From Maratus speciosus (lineage: Eukaryota > Arthropoda > Arachnida > Araneae > Salticidae), in the NCBI GenBank assembly GCA_963932465.1, contig OZ010798.1:17034981-17098980 (forward strand): DNA of 64,000 bases. The letters are read 5' to 3'. A program made the translations under genes and the position numbers. The notes below the pieces were generated by a model, which was given only the letters and a program-made list of their open reading frames with translations, had not been told where the DNA came from and ran no database searches. The number at the start of each line of letters is the position of its first letter. Positions within the stretch are counted from its first letter, which is position 1. This document shows, piece after piece, positions 24,190 through 35,240 of this stretch.

Positions 24190-24681
24190 TTTTGTGATTT
24201 CCAGTGACTTGCAATCAGTTTAAAATATATCAACAAGTATACTATTTCATGAAATAGAGTCTGTTTTTAGAGTACAAAAATATTTCATTCTTGGGATTTT
24301 GAATGATATATCCGAAAATTTTATACACGGATGTTACAAATGGTTTTAAAAGTGCGTCGGCAAGCAGAAGATTTAGATTATCATCAACTGTTTCACCAAA
24401 TGGAAACTTATTCCATAACAATTTTAAACAAATATGTCTTTCTTTTTGCTTATCACTTTTATCCTGGTTCAGAATATGATGCAATTAAAAGATCTCAACA
24501 AATAAGAAAGATTTATCAATCTTACACATATGAAATACAAGTTATTTATTGTGTAATAGATTTTCAAATCGAACTTCTAAAAATTATCAAACAAACCTGT
24601 TTTCAATATTTAAGATTATCATTTTTTTTCTCCTTACTCAACAACGAATACTTTAAAATTCCTGTATGCAAGAAAATTTAA
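24190..24681 (+). pseudogene. Decayed 3'-terminal exon, copy A
   Basis: An acceptor-like sequence (ttttttgtgatttccag) precedes this block. A frame opens at 24331 and runs 116 codons to TAA at 24679-24681. Its segments LQM, EDLDYHQL, SEYDAIKRSQQ and IPVCKKI-stop are matched at protein level by the copy at 25985-26402 (LQM, EDLDFHHL, SEYDVIKRSQQ, IPTCKKI-stop), including the stop position. An in-frame TGA and an indel just upstream show decay. The hydrophobic C-terminal end weakly recalls a SOCS-box tail; this is a guess. It may be the last exon of a duplicated gene whose other exons are lost or outside view. Confidence 0.4.
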
Positions 24682-25000
24682 GACAGTCACATTCTAGTGC
24701 CAATAACTCAAAAGATTTGTTATTTAATTTCATGACACTTTTCATTAGAATTCAGTGATCTCCGATGACTAACTTTTTGTTGCTGACTTGTCTGGAATAT
24801 CACTTTTAAACACAAAATTTGACCGAAACTTTGAAAGGCTGCTTAAGAATTTTAAAAGTGCAAAGCACTATCTGATTTCTTGAAATTTTAAATGATCTGA
24901 AATTTCCATGCACTTATTTATCAAAAGATGATTGTTAATACGTTAGAAAGTACCACAACTGGAATTGAAAACAGCCTTAATGATAATTAAATGTACATTC

Positions 25001-25900
25001 CTTTTTTAATCTCCAATTTGATTGTTTTTGTTTAAGAGAGTGGTGTTATTGTATTAAAACTCATTTTGGAAAGATTCTTTTTACATAAAACTGAAGCAGT
25101 ATATATCTGAGTAGACAACAAATATTGGTTATATTCGATTTGATATTGTAGTCAATTAAAGTGCTTAGTTTCTAAATAATATTGGCAAAACTTTTCTTGT
25201 TACTGAAACCTCAGGACTTTAAAAGGCTTCAAAACTTAAGTTCTTAACAAACTAAAGGACTTAAATAATTTTTTAACAAAGTGCAAGCACCCTAATGTTA
25301 AAGCAATTTACTAATAATATTTGCCAAATATTGTTTTCATGCTACCATATAATTAAACTTGTGAGATTAAAAACAGAAAAAATTTCAAGGAAAAAAAAAT
25401 CGGTTTTATCAAAATAAAAGGGCAAAGGCCAGAGAAGCTACAGAAAAGTGAAATCTTGTTTTGGGGAAAACTAAGTCCAAAAAGGAGATATGACATAAAT
25501 TTATTCTAACTTCATAGATTGGGTATACACAGCAGAATCTTAACTGGAAATATGTTAAAAAATTCCCCCCCTTTTTTTTAAACGGAAATGGGTTACAACC
25601 AGATAACGCTCCAAGCAAGTTTGTTCAATGTTCATTTAAGATTTGATCAGGAAAAGATGCAAAAAATTACATTTGAAGATTAATTGTATAACATAAAAAG
25701 TTTGGATGTATTTGTTTTATGTGTAAAAATAAATTTTAAAGAAAATATTATTAGTTAATATAAATGGAAAGAACACAACTAAAGAGAATATTTGAACATA
25801 ATGAGTGACAGTTTATTATGAATTCACATCCATTCATTAAAATTTAATTTTTCACGGTATTTTCAAATTTTTTATCATTAAAAGAATTTATGTTCGAAAT
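25001..25900. other. DNA between the duplicated segments
   Basis: No supported gene. The block 'cattcattaaaatttaattt' near 25829 recurs at about 39102. Confidence 0.5.
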
Positions 25901-25984
25901 AATTGCACAACTCATTTTCTTTTAATGCATACACCACATGTTCCTATTTATTGATGGTTCATAATTAAAGATATCTTTGTAATT

Positions 25985-26402
25985 GTTAATGACTTACAAT
26001 CAGTGTTTAGGATTTTGAATAAGAATATCAGAAATTCTTATGCTTGGGTGTTACAAATGAATTTCCAAATCTTTCAGAAAGTAGAAGATTTAGATTTCCA
26101 TCATTTGCTTCATTGAGTAGAGTTTGATCCCATAAAAAATTTAAACGAATATGTTTTCTTCACTGCTTATTACTATTATTCTGATTCAGAATATGATGTA
26201 ATTAAAAGATCGCAACAGATAGAAAGATTTATCAATCTTATGCATATGAGATATATTGTTTAATAGAATTTTACGCCTAACATCGAACTTAAAAGAATAT
26301 CAAAGGAACCTTTTCTTCAATATTTAAGAATATTGACACTTTTTTCTTTCCCCTCACCCAACAAGGGATTCATTAACATTCCTACATGCAAAAAAATTTA
26401 AG
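25985..26402 (+). pseudogene. Decayed 3'-terminal exon, copy B
   Basis: Diverged duplicate of 24190-24681. In the corresponding frame it reads ...VLQMNFQIF..EDLDFHHLLH, then a TGA, then SEYDVIKRSQQ. It later resumes, after a frameshift, as LTLFSF...IPTCKKI with TAA at the same place as copy A. A premature stop plus frameshift make it a pseudogene. Homology with copy A continues beyond the stop to about 26990, interrupted by the foldback insertion at 26500-26795. Confidence 0.45.
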
Positions 26403-26499
26403 ACATTCATATTCCAGTACCAGTGATTCAAACACTTTTTTTAATGTAATGCATTTTTCATTAGAATAAAGTGATTTCTGATAACAAACTGTTTTTTTT

Positions 26500-26795
26500 A
26501 AATAAATAAGAATACATTTGTAAAAAACAGATGAACTTGCTCAATGGTACACATAAACCAGAACTTTTATATGAAAGAAAAAATAAATCGTAAAAACTAC
26601 TTTTCAAATTGCTTCTACAGTCGTCCTCAGGATAAAATATGATGTTGAGAGGATGACTGCAAAAGCAGTTCGAAACGTAGATTTTATATTTTTATCCTTA
26701 ATTTTTTCTACAAGTTCATATAAAAGTTCTTGTTTATGTGTACCATTGGGCATGTTTATGTGTTTTTAATGAATATATTCTTATTTATTATTTTT
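26500..26795. mobile_element. Foldback insertion with paired hairpin motifs
   Basis: This block is absent from the parallel position of the duplicate (around 24775). Its two halves are inverted copies, for example 'caatggtacacataaacc' against 'tttatgtgtaccattggg'. The centre has 'cagtcgtcctcag' facing 'gaggatgactgc', each followed outward by GCAATTTGAAAAG or GCAGTTCGAAACG. Confidence 0.65.
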
Positions 26796-26999
26796 TATGG
26801 TGCTATTGTCCAGTATGTGTTAAACTTTCTTTTACTTACTTATCTAGAATATTACTTTCAAAACACCAAGTTTGATTGATATTTTGAAAGGTAGATTAAG
26901 AATTTTAGAAAAGTGTAAAGCATTGTCTGATCCCTCGAAATTTTAATGCATTTATTTATCAAAATATAATTATTAATATGTTATAAACGGGTTGGTCAC

Positions 27000-27150
27000 A
27001 GACCTGGAAAACGTGGAAATATCAGGGAATTTTAAACTAAACCTAGAAATTCATCAAAACAAATATTAATTTTTGTTACAGTTTCAGTAATCTGGAAAGA
27101 AAAAAATTATCCCAGTTCTCGGGCTCAGTCCATGCCTGAAAACAGCTTGG
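27000..27150 (+). repeat. 'acctggaaaacgtggaaat' repeat fragment
   Basis: 'acctggaaaacgtggaaata' and 'tcagggaatttt' form a short GGAAA-rich fragment resembling a common animal miniature-repeat end. Boundaries are uncertain. Confidence 0.35.
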
Positions 27151-28339
27151 AGTCTAGTTTTATATCAGTCTTTGGGCTTAGGCTCATGGTGAAAATTTTA
27201 TTTATACAAAAATTGAAAAAAAAAAGTTATTAAAGAAACAAGAATGTGGCCTAAGTTTCTCAGTGTTTCACAATCCATTAAAAACTGAATTGTTATTAAT
27301 GTGATATAAAGAGAAATTTTTGATATCTTGATTTTGATTCTATCTGATTATGAAGTCTTTGCACGGTCAGTGTTTGTAACATAAAGAAGCTGTGAGATAT
27401 CTATTTTCTGTTTGAAGTCCTTTGTTTATTGGAAAACAGAACTCATGTCTTTTTGCCACAGTTGTACAATGATATTTTATTAGAATGAAAATACAGTAGA
27501 GCCCCGCTAATCCGAAATAATTGGGACCGGTGGCTATTCGGATTATCCGAAATTCCTATAAAAAGAAAAAAAATGCGTGCTAAAAAAATGTAAGTTATAA
27601 GTACTCAGTAGTACAGCAAACATCCTCTAATCCAGGCCCGTAACCAGATGGGGGCAGAGGGGGCTGAGCCCCCCCCCCCTAGCTCCCTCTTGAGCCCCCT
27701 CTAGACATTTCTTTTTTTTTCTCCAATAAAATGTACATTTTAACTAATACAAATCTCAAGCAGAAAACTATATCTGCAAGAAAACCATTTAGATCTTTCA
27801 GTTGCCTGAAATGGAACGGAAAATGCCAATTATTTTACAGTCAGAAGCATATTACGATACAATTCTCAATATGCAACCGAAATGCAATGCAATAGTAGGA
27901 ACATTTCCTTCTAAAAAAAATTAACCCCAGATGTACATCATATGTTTTGGTATACATAGTAAATGGTCGAGGACAATTTATACTCGATAATCTCCGCAGG
28001 TTGGAACGGAAATAGACATGCGTTATTCATTCTGATAGGTAATTAGTGAGCAATGGCTAATCGTCTTCAAGATAATCAATAAAAGCATGTTTCTAAAATT
28101 CAACGACGAGCCTGCATACAACATGTGTTTAGCTGAGAAAGGAAAAAGCTAAAAAATATTGTCAATTTATACAAATCAAATAAGAAAAATCTTTGAATGA
28201 CATTAATTTTTTCATGTCATGGGTGCCGGCGGAGGTTTGAATGAAAACGTGGTTGGAGCATGTTTTTTGAATTTTTATCTGTTTTTTCTCCTTGTGTTTC
28301 ATGACTTTGAAAAACAATTTTTTTCAGTTTGTCTTAGGT

Positions 28340-28762
28340 TAAGGCTGTTCTCAACTGCTCTGCTCAACAAGCGCTAAACGTTTTGACACATTTACAAATT
28401 CACTTTTTAACGGAAACATATAAAATTGGAAAGCCTGACCATGGAAGCGATTTGAAATCGAACTGTTTTCTCCATTTTTTGATCAATCAATCACCTATTG
28501 AGTTATAAGAGATTTTGATCACGTGACTCGTCATTTTTCTCCCCTTATTGACTGGTTTTTCTTTTTTCGTTCGGAAGTTCAATTCAGAATGCCAACTTTG
28601 ACAGTATTTTCTGAAAGATCTATTGCGTTTATAAAGAAAACGGAAAAAACAGTTCGATGACATAGTTTCTGAATAACAACACCTAGTTTCATGCGTTTCT
28701 GAACAAAAATGAATTAAAACTTATGTCAGAAAGTTGACCCTTTGGATTTGAGAACAGCCTTA
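28340..28762 (+). mobile_element. 423-bp element with perfect 15-bp inverted ends
   Basis: TAAGGCTGTTCTCAA at the left and TTGAGAACAGCCTTA at the right match perfectly. Interior blocks recur, inverted, at 11440-11800, 32095-32510 and 43228-43440, so this is a dispersed family. No clear target duplication beyond the ends. Confidence 0.65.
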
Positions 28763-29949
28763 TGTTTTTTATTTCATTATTTTATGACATGTTTACTTTT
28801 TTTTTCACTCTAGTGACAATGGAATAAAATTTGCACCTATGGTTATTCAGACTAAGAATTTAACTGCGTTTTACATTTTACCAGGCTGTTTTCATGTCTA
28901 AGCCAGCTACTTTCTGACATATTCGCGAAAACTTTTTAATGATAAAAACACATAATTTGCAGGTAATCGGGATGTAAGGAATCGAACAGCGTTTTACGTT
29001 TTTGTATAGCAATAAACAATCTATATGAAAATGACGGTAAATTCAACGCTTTAGACTGATTTTCATGACATGACAACGACGGAATGGTGGTCAATCTGGT
29101 AGCAATTGCATAACTCTTGAAAGTATCTTGGATGAGTTCGTTAATCAAGTATGTACATTAGGGTGGTCACAAGCAACATGGGGAAAATTTTTTTTAACGT
29201 TTTCTTCGGGGGGACCCTCCTAAAAGTTGCCAATTAGTTAGAAAATAAGATTGGCAAAGTTTCAGCTCAAATAAATAATATTAACCTGTGCCTCATCGAG
29301 GTTGAATTCTTGAAAATTTGCAATTTTTGGCAAAAAATTGTCGTTTTTGTTTCCTTACGTAAAAAATATATGTCTTAAAAACCTGATTCTTGTTTTATTT
29401 CATAGAAACTGTTGTTGCCTTGAACTTTTACTCTCATGAAAACTTATATTTAATGAACATTTAGTATTTTTCAGGACATCTAGTGAACCATACCCTCAAA
29501 CTCTGCATTTTTGAAACATAGGTAAAAAATGACAAATTAAAAATTTTATTACTTTTGATAATTTTTTTGTATCATTTTTATTAATAGGCAAAAATAAGTG
29601 AACAATTTTTGTAACTTTAAAAATATTTCACGAATTATAATTGATTATTAGTTATCTAGTTCTGTGTCTAGTAAGAAAGAGCTTCTCGATTTGTGTTGCA
29701 GTTGAACCTCTGAATTTCTCTTTTTATTACAAGGCTGTTTTTGTTATCTGTTATGGTTATCTATTTTTAGAATTGACGAAACATTCCGTAAAACCCCTTC
29801 CCCCTCTTGATATGATGGCAGAAATGTAAGATTTTTAAAATTGGCCACATGTCTCATCAAATCATTGACAGTAAGCAGCCAAGTAATTGTCAAGTTTTAT
29901 GTATTTTATTTTATAATATTCGCAAAATGAACTGAACGCCAGAGAAGTT

Positions 29950-31130
29950 GCTAGACTTAGAATACACCCACTAGCTAACCACAGACATCGACTCTGCAAA
30001 TAACTGTTTCGTAAACAAAAAACTGAGCTTATCAAAAACAGATTTTAAAATTCCCATTTAGAGAGAACTGTTGTTCACTGGGGTGGAAAACTGCTTCACC
30101 ATTTTTTTAATAAAGACAATGTAGAGTGGATAAAAGTTTTAATTAGTTGTGGGGATGAAGAACAGTTACTACGAGTTCCTCAACTTGAAAATAGTATCGG
30201 AACAATTCAGGCGAAAGCTGTATTTTCAGCCGTTGAAGAGTGGGAGGAAGTTGGTAAAATCCAGGCAATATTTTTTGATACAACTGTAGTAAACACAAAT
30301 CGCCTCAGAGTTAACCTGCATTTTTCTATAGCAATTGTTAAAGGAAAAGTCTTCTGTATTTACCATGCCGCCAGCATAATTTAGAAAGCTGTTCTTGATT
30401 GTAAAATGGCCATAATCACTGCCCCTCATCCAGATATTTAAAAAAAAACAATTCTGATTGGGTGGTCTAAATTAAACCAGAGTAAGTATACAAATGTTAC
30501 TGAAGATGAAATACTATGTATAAATAGTTAATTCAGAAGAAATTTCAAATTTTCTTACAGGAACTCTTAAAAATTAACAGCTCAGGGATGATTATAAAGA
30601 GTTTATCCAACTTTGTTTAATTTTTATAGAACTCCTTCCTGCAAAAGACTTTTTTTCAAAGCACCTGGTACTTTTAATCATGTCAGATGGATGGAGGCAC
30701 AGGCCATTCATTCTCTTAAAATATATTGTTTCAGGGATCATCCTTCAATAACAAATTTAGAAAAAGAAGGTATCAGAGATCTTTTCTTATTTTTAATCAA
30801 TATTTATGCAAAAGCGTGCTTCAATACTTCCACTGCCACTTTAGCCCCCAATTCAAGACCTGCAAATAAGAAAATCACTTGTTCACTACAGAAAATTTGA
30901 TAAATAGGTTACAGACAAAGCACTTGCTAAAATGACAAACCGCCTTTGGTATCTTAACTCGGATCAAGTTGCATTTTCATTTTTAGATAATACTTTGGTA
31001 AAAAAAAGTCAACATAAGCCACCTTATCTAAACCATTACCACTTCAATCCTTTCCGGCGCAGTGTCCCACGCCGGGACCACCTAATTTTAATTCCAAACT
31101 TACAAACGGCACGAAGAATATTGTAATAAA
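29950..31130 (+). pseudogene. Broken transposase of the 29159-31900 element
   Basis: One frame from about 30062 reads WGGKLLHHF..., then VEWIKVLISCG, AKAVFSAVEEWEEVGKIQAI and FFDTTVVNTNRLRVN, then a Cys-Ile-Tyr-His-Ala stretch and a stop. It has a second stop near the HPDI motif at 30438. Later pieces continue in other frames: FKAPGTFNHVRWMEAQAIHSL at about 30655-30720 and LWYLNSDQVAFSFLDNT at about 30944-30994. FDTTxxNTG...ACRHH-like, HARWM-like and LWYLS-like motifs in this order are, as I remember them, shared by a transposase-like family common in arthropod and cnidarian genomes. At least two stops, frame changes and a TTAA insertion (31043-31259) show it is dead. Confidence 0.6.
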
Positions 31131-31259
31131 ATTTTGCTTTTACAATGAAAGGTTAAAGTAATGTGATTTTAATTTCTAAAAATGTCGTTTGTAAATTCCG
31201 GGGTAGACCATCATTTCATCCTTTTAGGAATAGAATTTTTCTGTGCCGGAAAGGGTTAA
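31043..31259. mobile_element. piggyBac-like miniature element inside the transposase remnant
   Basis: Inverted ends CCTTTCCGGCGCAG / CTGTGCCGGAAAGG are bracketed by TTCA (31043-31046, diverged) and TTAA (31256-31259). Size (217 bp) and 'ccgggacc' core resemble the elements at 15150 and 17941. Confidence 0.65.
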
Positions 31260-32094
31260 CGTGACAGTTGTAAGGGGAAATAATTTATTTTCTTTATTAT
31301 GCATCCTTTCTTGTAACACAACTTTAATAATAAAATGCAATTGAGCATTATTTGCTCTCATTTCTATACTTTCTTTGCCCTCCCTTTTTTTAAAAAATTC
31401 TTTCAGTTTAAAATTCGATTTTTTTCCTTTTCTTTGGAATTTTTTTTAATCAAACACTTTATTGGACTTCACAAAACGAAAAAAAGAAAAACAAAAGGTG
31501 GAAAGCAGATGAAATGCAATGTTACAAATTTTTTTTTCGCGTTTTCATAAAAAGTCAATTTTTAGGATTCAGGTGAAGTCTGGTCCTGAAAAATGCACAT
31601 ATTTTTAAATCTATACATTTTTAGAAAAAAATGGTGTGTGGTTCTTCAAAGCAAAACTTTTTTTTTATAATATGAGACCTGCATTATGTTCCTAGGTTTA
31701 ATTGTATTCATTTTATGAAGGAAAAACAGCATTTTTTTTGCGAAAAATCACGTTTTTTTCAAACTTGAACCTCTATGAGGCACGGGTTAATATTATCCAA
31801 ATGAGCTGAAACTTAGCCAATCTCATTTTCTAGTCAATTGGTAACTTTTTGGGGGATCCCCCCGAAAAAATTCGAAAATTGATTTCTTGTGACCATCCTA
31901 GTACATGTTATTGTTTGTTTACAGAAACACACAAAAACAAACATCCAAAACATGTCAACACAATAAATCCCGAAATATCGTACCAAATTGAAACCTAATT
32001 GGAACAGTGTATTGATCTTGCTAGTATCTTGGATGAATTCGTTAATCAAGTATTATTCTGACACCCCTAAGTGCTCACCTAATGAAAAAACTGG

Positions 32095-32510
32095 TCGTGT
32101 TCAAAACAAAGAGTACGCAGCTCTCAAATCCAAGTGAGCTATTTTCAGACGCATTTGTGAATTTATTTTTGTTCGTAAATGCATAAAATTAGGAGAAATT
32201 CTTATTCGTAAACTATGTTATCGAATGGAGCTTTTCATTTTTTGGTAAAGACAGAAGACCTTTAAAAATACTGTCAAAGTGGGCATTTTGAACCGAATTT
32301 CCGAAGCGAAAGCGCGAGAAAGGAGAACACTTGTCACGTGACAAGAATCACTTATATGATTTGATATTTCTTTATCAAAAAATGGAAAACGCTATTTGAT
32401 TCCATACTACTTCTCTAGCCAGGCCTGCCAATTTTATGCTTTTAAAAAATGAATCAGAAAATGTGTCAGGAAGTTTCGCGATGTTGGATAGGGAATTTGA
32501 GAAACGCCTA
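32095..32510 (-). repeat. Dispersed repeat, inverted relative of 28340-28762
   Basis: Shares 'ctctcaaatccaa', 'tttgttcgtaaatgc', 'gtcaaagtgggcattttgaa' and 'cacgtgac' with the reverse complement of 28340-28762. It lies on the other side of the 29159 transposon. Confidence 0.6.
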
Positions 32511-33290
32511 AATGAATATACCTTTACTTTCGGTTGTCCGATACATTTTTAACTTAATTATTTGTATTTTGAGCCGGAAGACAAACCAAATTTTTTGGTT
32601 CCTCCTACTCGGGCGCCCAGGGTATATGCCGCCCTGGCTTCCCTCTAGTTTAAACCCTGAGGTCATGAATCACCCTGTATATTAATTATGGATTATCTAT
32701 CATGAAAAGAATCTTAAAATTAAAAAGCATTTATTTATCTTGCTCACTCTAGTGGGAAAATGAAATTTGCCAATAAGGTTTTTTTTTTTCCTTTTTTGGT
32801 TAGATTCAAATTTTTATTTTAATGGAAATTTATCAGTTTTTTAGAAAACTGCTATTTACACTTCAAAGAAATATTGAATAATCGAAATTGCATTTGCTGT
32901 CTGCTTTTACATTATTTCTGAATGGGCTGAATTAAGTGAGATCAATAGCAGGCACTAATGTAATAAATTGTAAAGTGCAACCGAAATCAGTATTCAATGC
33001 ATAATTTTCTTCATTGTACATTTGTTAAAGTAGTCAGCGGTTGTCAGGAAAACTTGTTTTAACACCATGTAATATTTTTTACTTATATCAATTGTGAATG
33101 TAATCAGAAATATGTTTAATTACGACATTTTCTAAAATATTCTCAATAAAGTGAAAACAGTAATAGGCTATAAGAATTTGAAAATATATGCTAACCAATC
33201 TGCAATGCATGATTTTCCTTTATTAAAATCTGAATGAAGTTACTTTTTTATGAAATGTCGGTTTCAATTTACGTTTTGCATTTTAAATAC

Positions 33291-33520
33291 AGTAAAACCC
33301 TGCTAAGACAAAATCCAACGGAATGAGGAAAAATTCTATTTTCGATAGATTTTCGTCTTAGTAGGCACACGCCCCTAATTGTTTTGTACTTCTTTACACG
33401 GATTACGATTTTTTTTTTCAGTTTAAGAATTTCGTTATGCAAATATTCCGTTATAAACAGGTTACGTTACAGATAAGTTCTTTTAAGGTCAGTGCAAAAG
33501 AAAAAGTGCTCCTTCTACAT
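33291..33520 (+). repeat. Left end of another TA-type element
   Basis: CAGTAAAACCCTGCTAAGAC preceded by a TA begins at 33292, and 'gattttcgtcttagtaggca' shortly after is its inverse-like internal repeat. The right end is not seen; the boundary at 33520 is the start of the foldback repeat. Confidence 0.45.
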
Positions 33521-33910
33521 AAGCAATAAAAATGTCAACTGGCCTTTCTTTTCCAACAATTCTGTGGTCATCACCAAAAAAAGGAGTCTCAGCAATGGAT
33601 AGAGGCAGAGACGCATTCGTCGGAAAGATTTCGAATCCGATTCAGATCCCACAAAGTTAATAAAACATGAAAAGCACTACTTAACCGCGATAAAGACATC
33701 GCTATTTTGTAGGCAGCGTCCGTTAACAGCGGAAGCTTTTAAGCGGTCAGGCAGTGCTTTTCATGTTTTATTACTTTCGTAATATATAGTACGATCCGGA
33801 AATCAATTCGACAAAATCCGTCTCCACTTCTTTCCATTGTTGAGACTCCCCTTTCTTTTGTTGACCGCAGAACAGTTGGAAAAGAAAGGTCAATTGGCAT
33901 TTTTATGGCT
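33520..33910. repeat. Foldback repeat with ~170-bp arms
   Basis: 'ggcctttcttttccaac' near 33541 faces 'gttggaaaagaaaggtcaat' near 33874. 'ggagtctcagcaatgga' faces 'tccattgttgagactcc', and 'aaaacatgaaaagcacta' faces 'agtgcttttcatgtttta'. The arms diverge by point changes; the centre is near 33720. A 69-codon minus-strand frame is incidental. Confidence 0.7.
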
Positions 33911-34765
33911 TTTGTATGAGGTTTTAGAAAAAAAAAGCAAATAAACACTGCTTATAGAGAGATCCGTTTTAACAGGTTTAGTTGTCTTTAGATTGCATAA
34001 GACATATGGATTTTTAAAAGATGTTAGCCCAGCCCCAAAAAAATTTTCAGATCCCCCCCCCCTCCCCCCCGGCATTACTAGCTGGTTACGGCCCTGCTCT
34101 AATTCTGCATCCTAAGATCCGGTATGCTGAATCCGACACGACTTTTGGAAAAAATAGTGTTCCTTGTTTAATCACTCCTGATATTTATAATAATCCAATG
34201 GAATTTCAGAATGAGGAATTACATAACAGCCCATTACAAACGGTTCAAAATCGCGAATCTATAAACAGCTGAGTCACCTATTCGACGAGGGTTAAAAAAA
34301 CAAACATTTTTGTAGACAATTTATGAAATCAAACTGTTGAAAGGAAAAATAAATCTTTATCATCTGAATTAAATACTTTTTGCATTTTAGAAAAGAATTC
34401 TATAGTGACTGCATAGCAAACAAACTGATATTCGAGATTATTTTAAGATGGTTTTTACGAGTAGGCCTACAATGCACGTTTTCACTTTATGCATATGTTG
34501 TACGTTTACATCACTGAATTTTTTTTTATTCTATTCAAGCTGTTTTAAACAATAATGACAATAATAAAAAAACATGCTTTATTACGATTTTTTGTTTAAT
34601 TCTAACTTTTACACGTTTTTCCTAACATTCATCCTGTAATCTAGAGAATTTCGTAAGCTAATCTTTTCAGTTAACCTGTCCAAGTATAATTTTCGAAAAT
34701 AAAATCGGTTCAGATTAACCGGAATTTCGGATTAGCGGGGTTCTACTGTAGTGACTTTCACCACT

Positions 34766-35020
34766 GCCTCCTAGATAAGGGAGAAAGCCTTGACACGTGT
34801 CACCGAAAACATCACACAAAGCAGGCAAAACAAAGAAAAAATTTCGAAGAACTTTCATGTTTCGTTTTGCTTGTGGAATTATTAATTATTATTAGACAAT
34901 AAGAATTAATAATTCCACGAGCCAAAGAAATCGAAACATGCAAGTTTTTCGAATTTTTTTCTTTGTTTTGCCTGCTTTGTGTGACGTTTGTGTCAAGGCT
35001 TTCTCTGTTATCTAGGGGGC
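34766..35020. mobile_element. 255-bp palindromic (foldback) miniature element
   Basis: The ends GCCTCCTAGATAAGGGAG and CTCTGTTATCTAGGGGGC begin inverted arms of about 115 bp that run almost to the centre ('ggaattattaat' against 'attaataattcc'). Such elements fold into one long hairpin. It starts 16 bp after the right TA of the 27494 element. Confidence 0.75.
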
Positions 35021-35189
35021 ATTGCTTTTATAGATTTTTGCCAGTAGTTGGATATAAAAAACCAATTTGCCATTTTAAACAGATTTTCAGGAACATGAAA
35101 ATCAAGGCTTTTAAATAAAAATATTAATAATGAAACAATTTTAAAATGTTATGTTATTAAAAGATTTCTGCTGTGTACTTTCGATGTCG

Positions 35190-35198
35190 ACCTCAGAC

Positions 35199-35229
<31 letters not shown>

Positions 35230-35240
35230 AAAAAAAATCT
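35190..35240. repeat. Poly-A tract
   Basis: About 28 uninterrupted A (35200-35227) plus a second run. Could be a retroposed tail, but no element body is recognised upstream. Confidence 0.6.

Larger units (their letters stand above)
29159..31900 (+). mobile_element. 2.7-kb transposon with perfect 6-bp target duplication
   Basis: Ends TAGGGTGGTCACAAG and CTTGTGACCATCCTA are inverted repeats, and GTACAT occurs directly outside both (29153-29158, 31901-31906). The outer repeats extend as 'cttcggggggaccctcc' against 'gggggatccccccgaa'. Just inside, both ends hold a block about a Glu-Val-containing shared motif ('tcatcgaggttgaa' / 'ttgaacctctatgagg'). A decayed transposase lies within. A 6-bp duplication is unusual among eukaryotic cut-and-paste families; I do not assign a superfamily. 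Confidence 0.8.
27633..34096. mobile_element. hAT-like element nested in the TA element (6.5 kb)
   Basis: Left end CAGGCCCGTAACCAG and right end CTGGTTACGGCCCTG are inverted repeats (one mismatch). The flanks are CTCTAATC (27625-27632) and CTCTAATT (34097-34104), an 8-bp duplication with one mismatch. C- and G-runs lie just inside both ends. The interior is swollen by further insertions (28340-28762, 29159-31900, and repeats at 32095-32510 and 33520-33910), and no hAT transposase frame is visible. Confidence 0.85.
27494..34748. mobile_element. TA-flanked (pogo/Tigger-like) element, host of a nest
   Basis: Left CAGTAGAGCCCCGCTAATCC and right GGATTAGCGGGGTTCTACTG are near-perfect inverted repeats, with TA at 27492-27493 and 34749-34750. 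The present span is 7.25 kb because a hAT-like element sits inside at 27633-34096. Without it the original element was about 790 bp and non-autonomous. Confidence 0.85.

Noticed and set aside
30613..31126. Two separate small genes (95 and 64 codons)
   Set aside because: They are pieces of one decayed transposase in different frames. The second also runs into an inserted miniature element.
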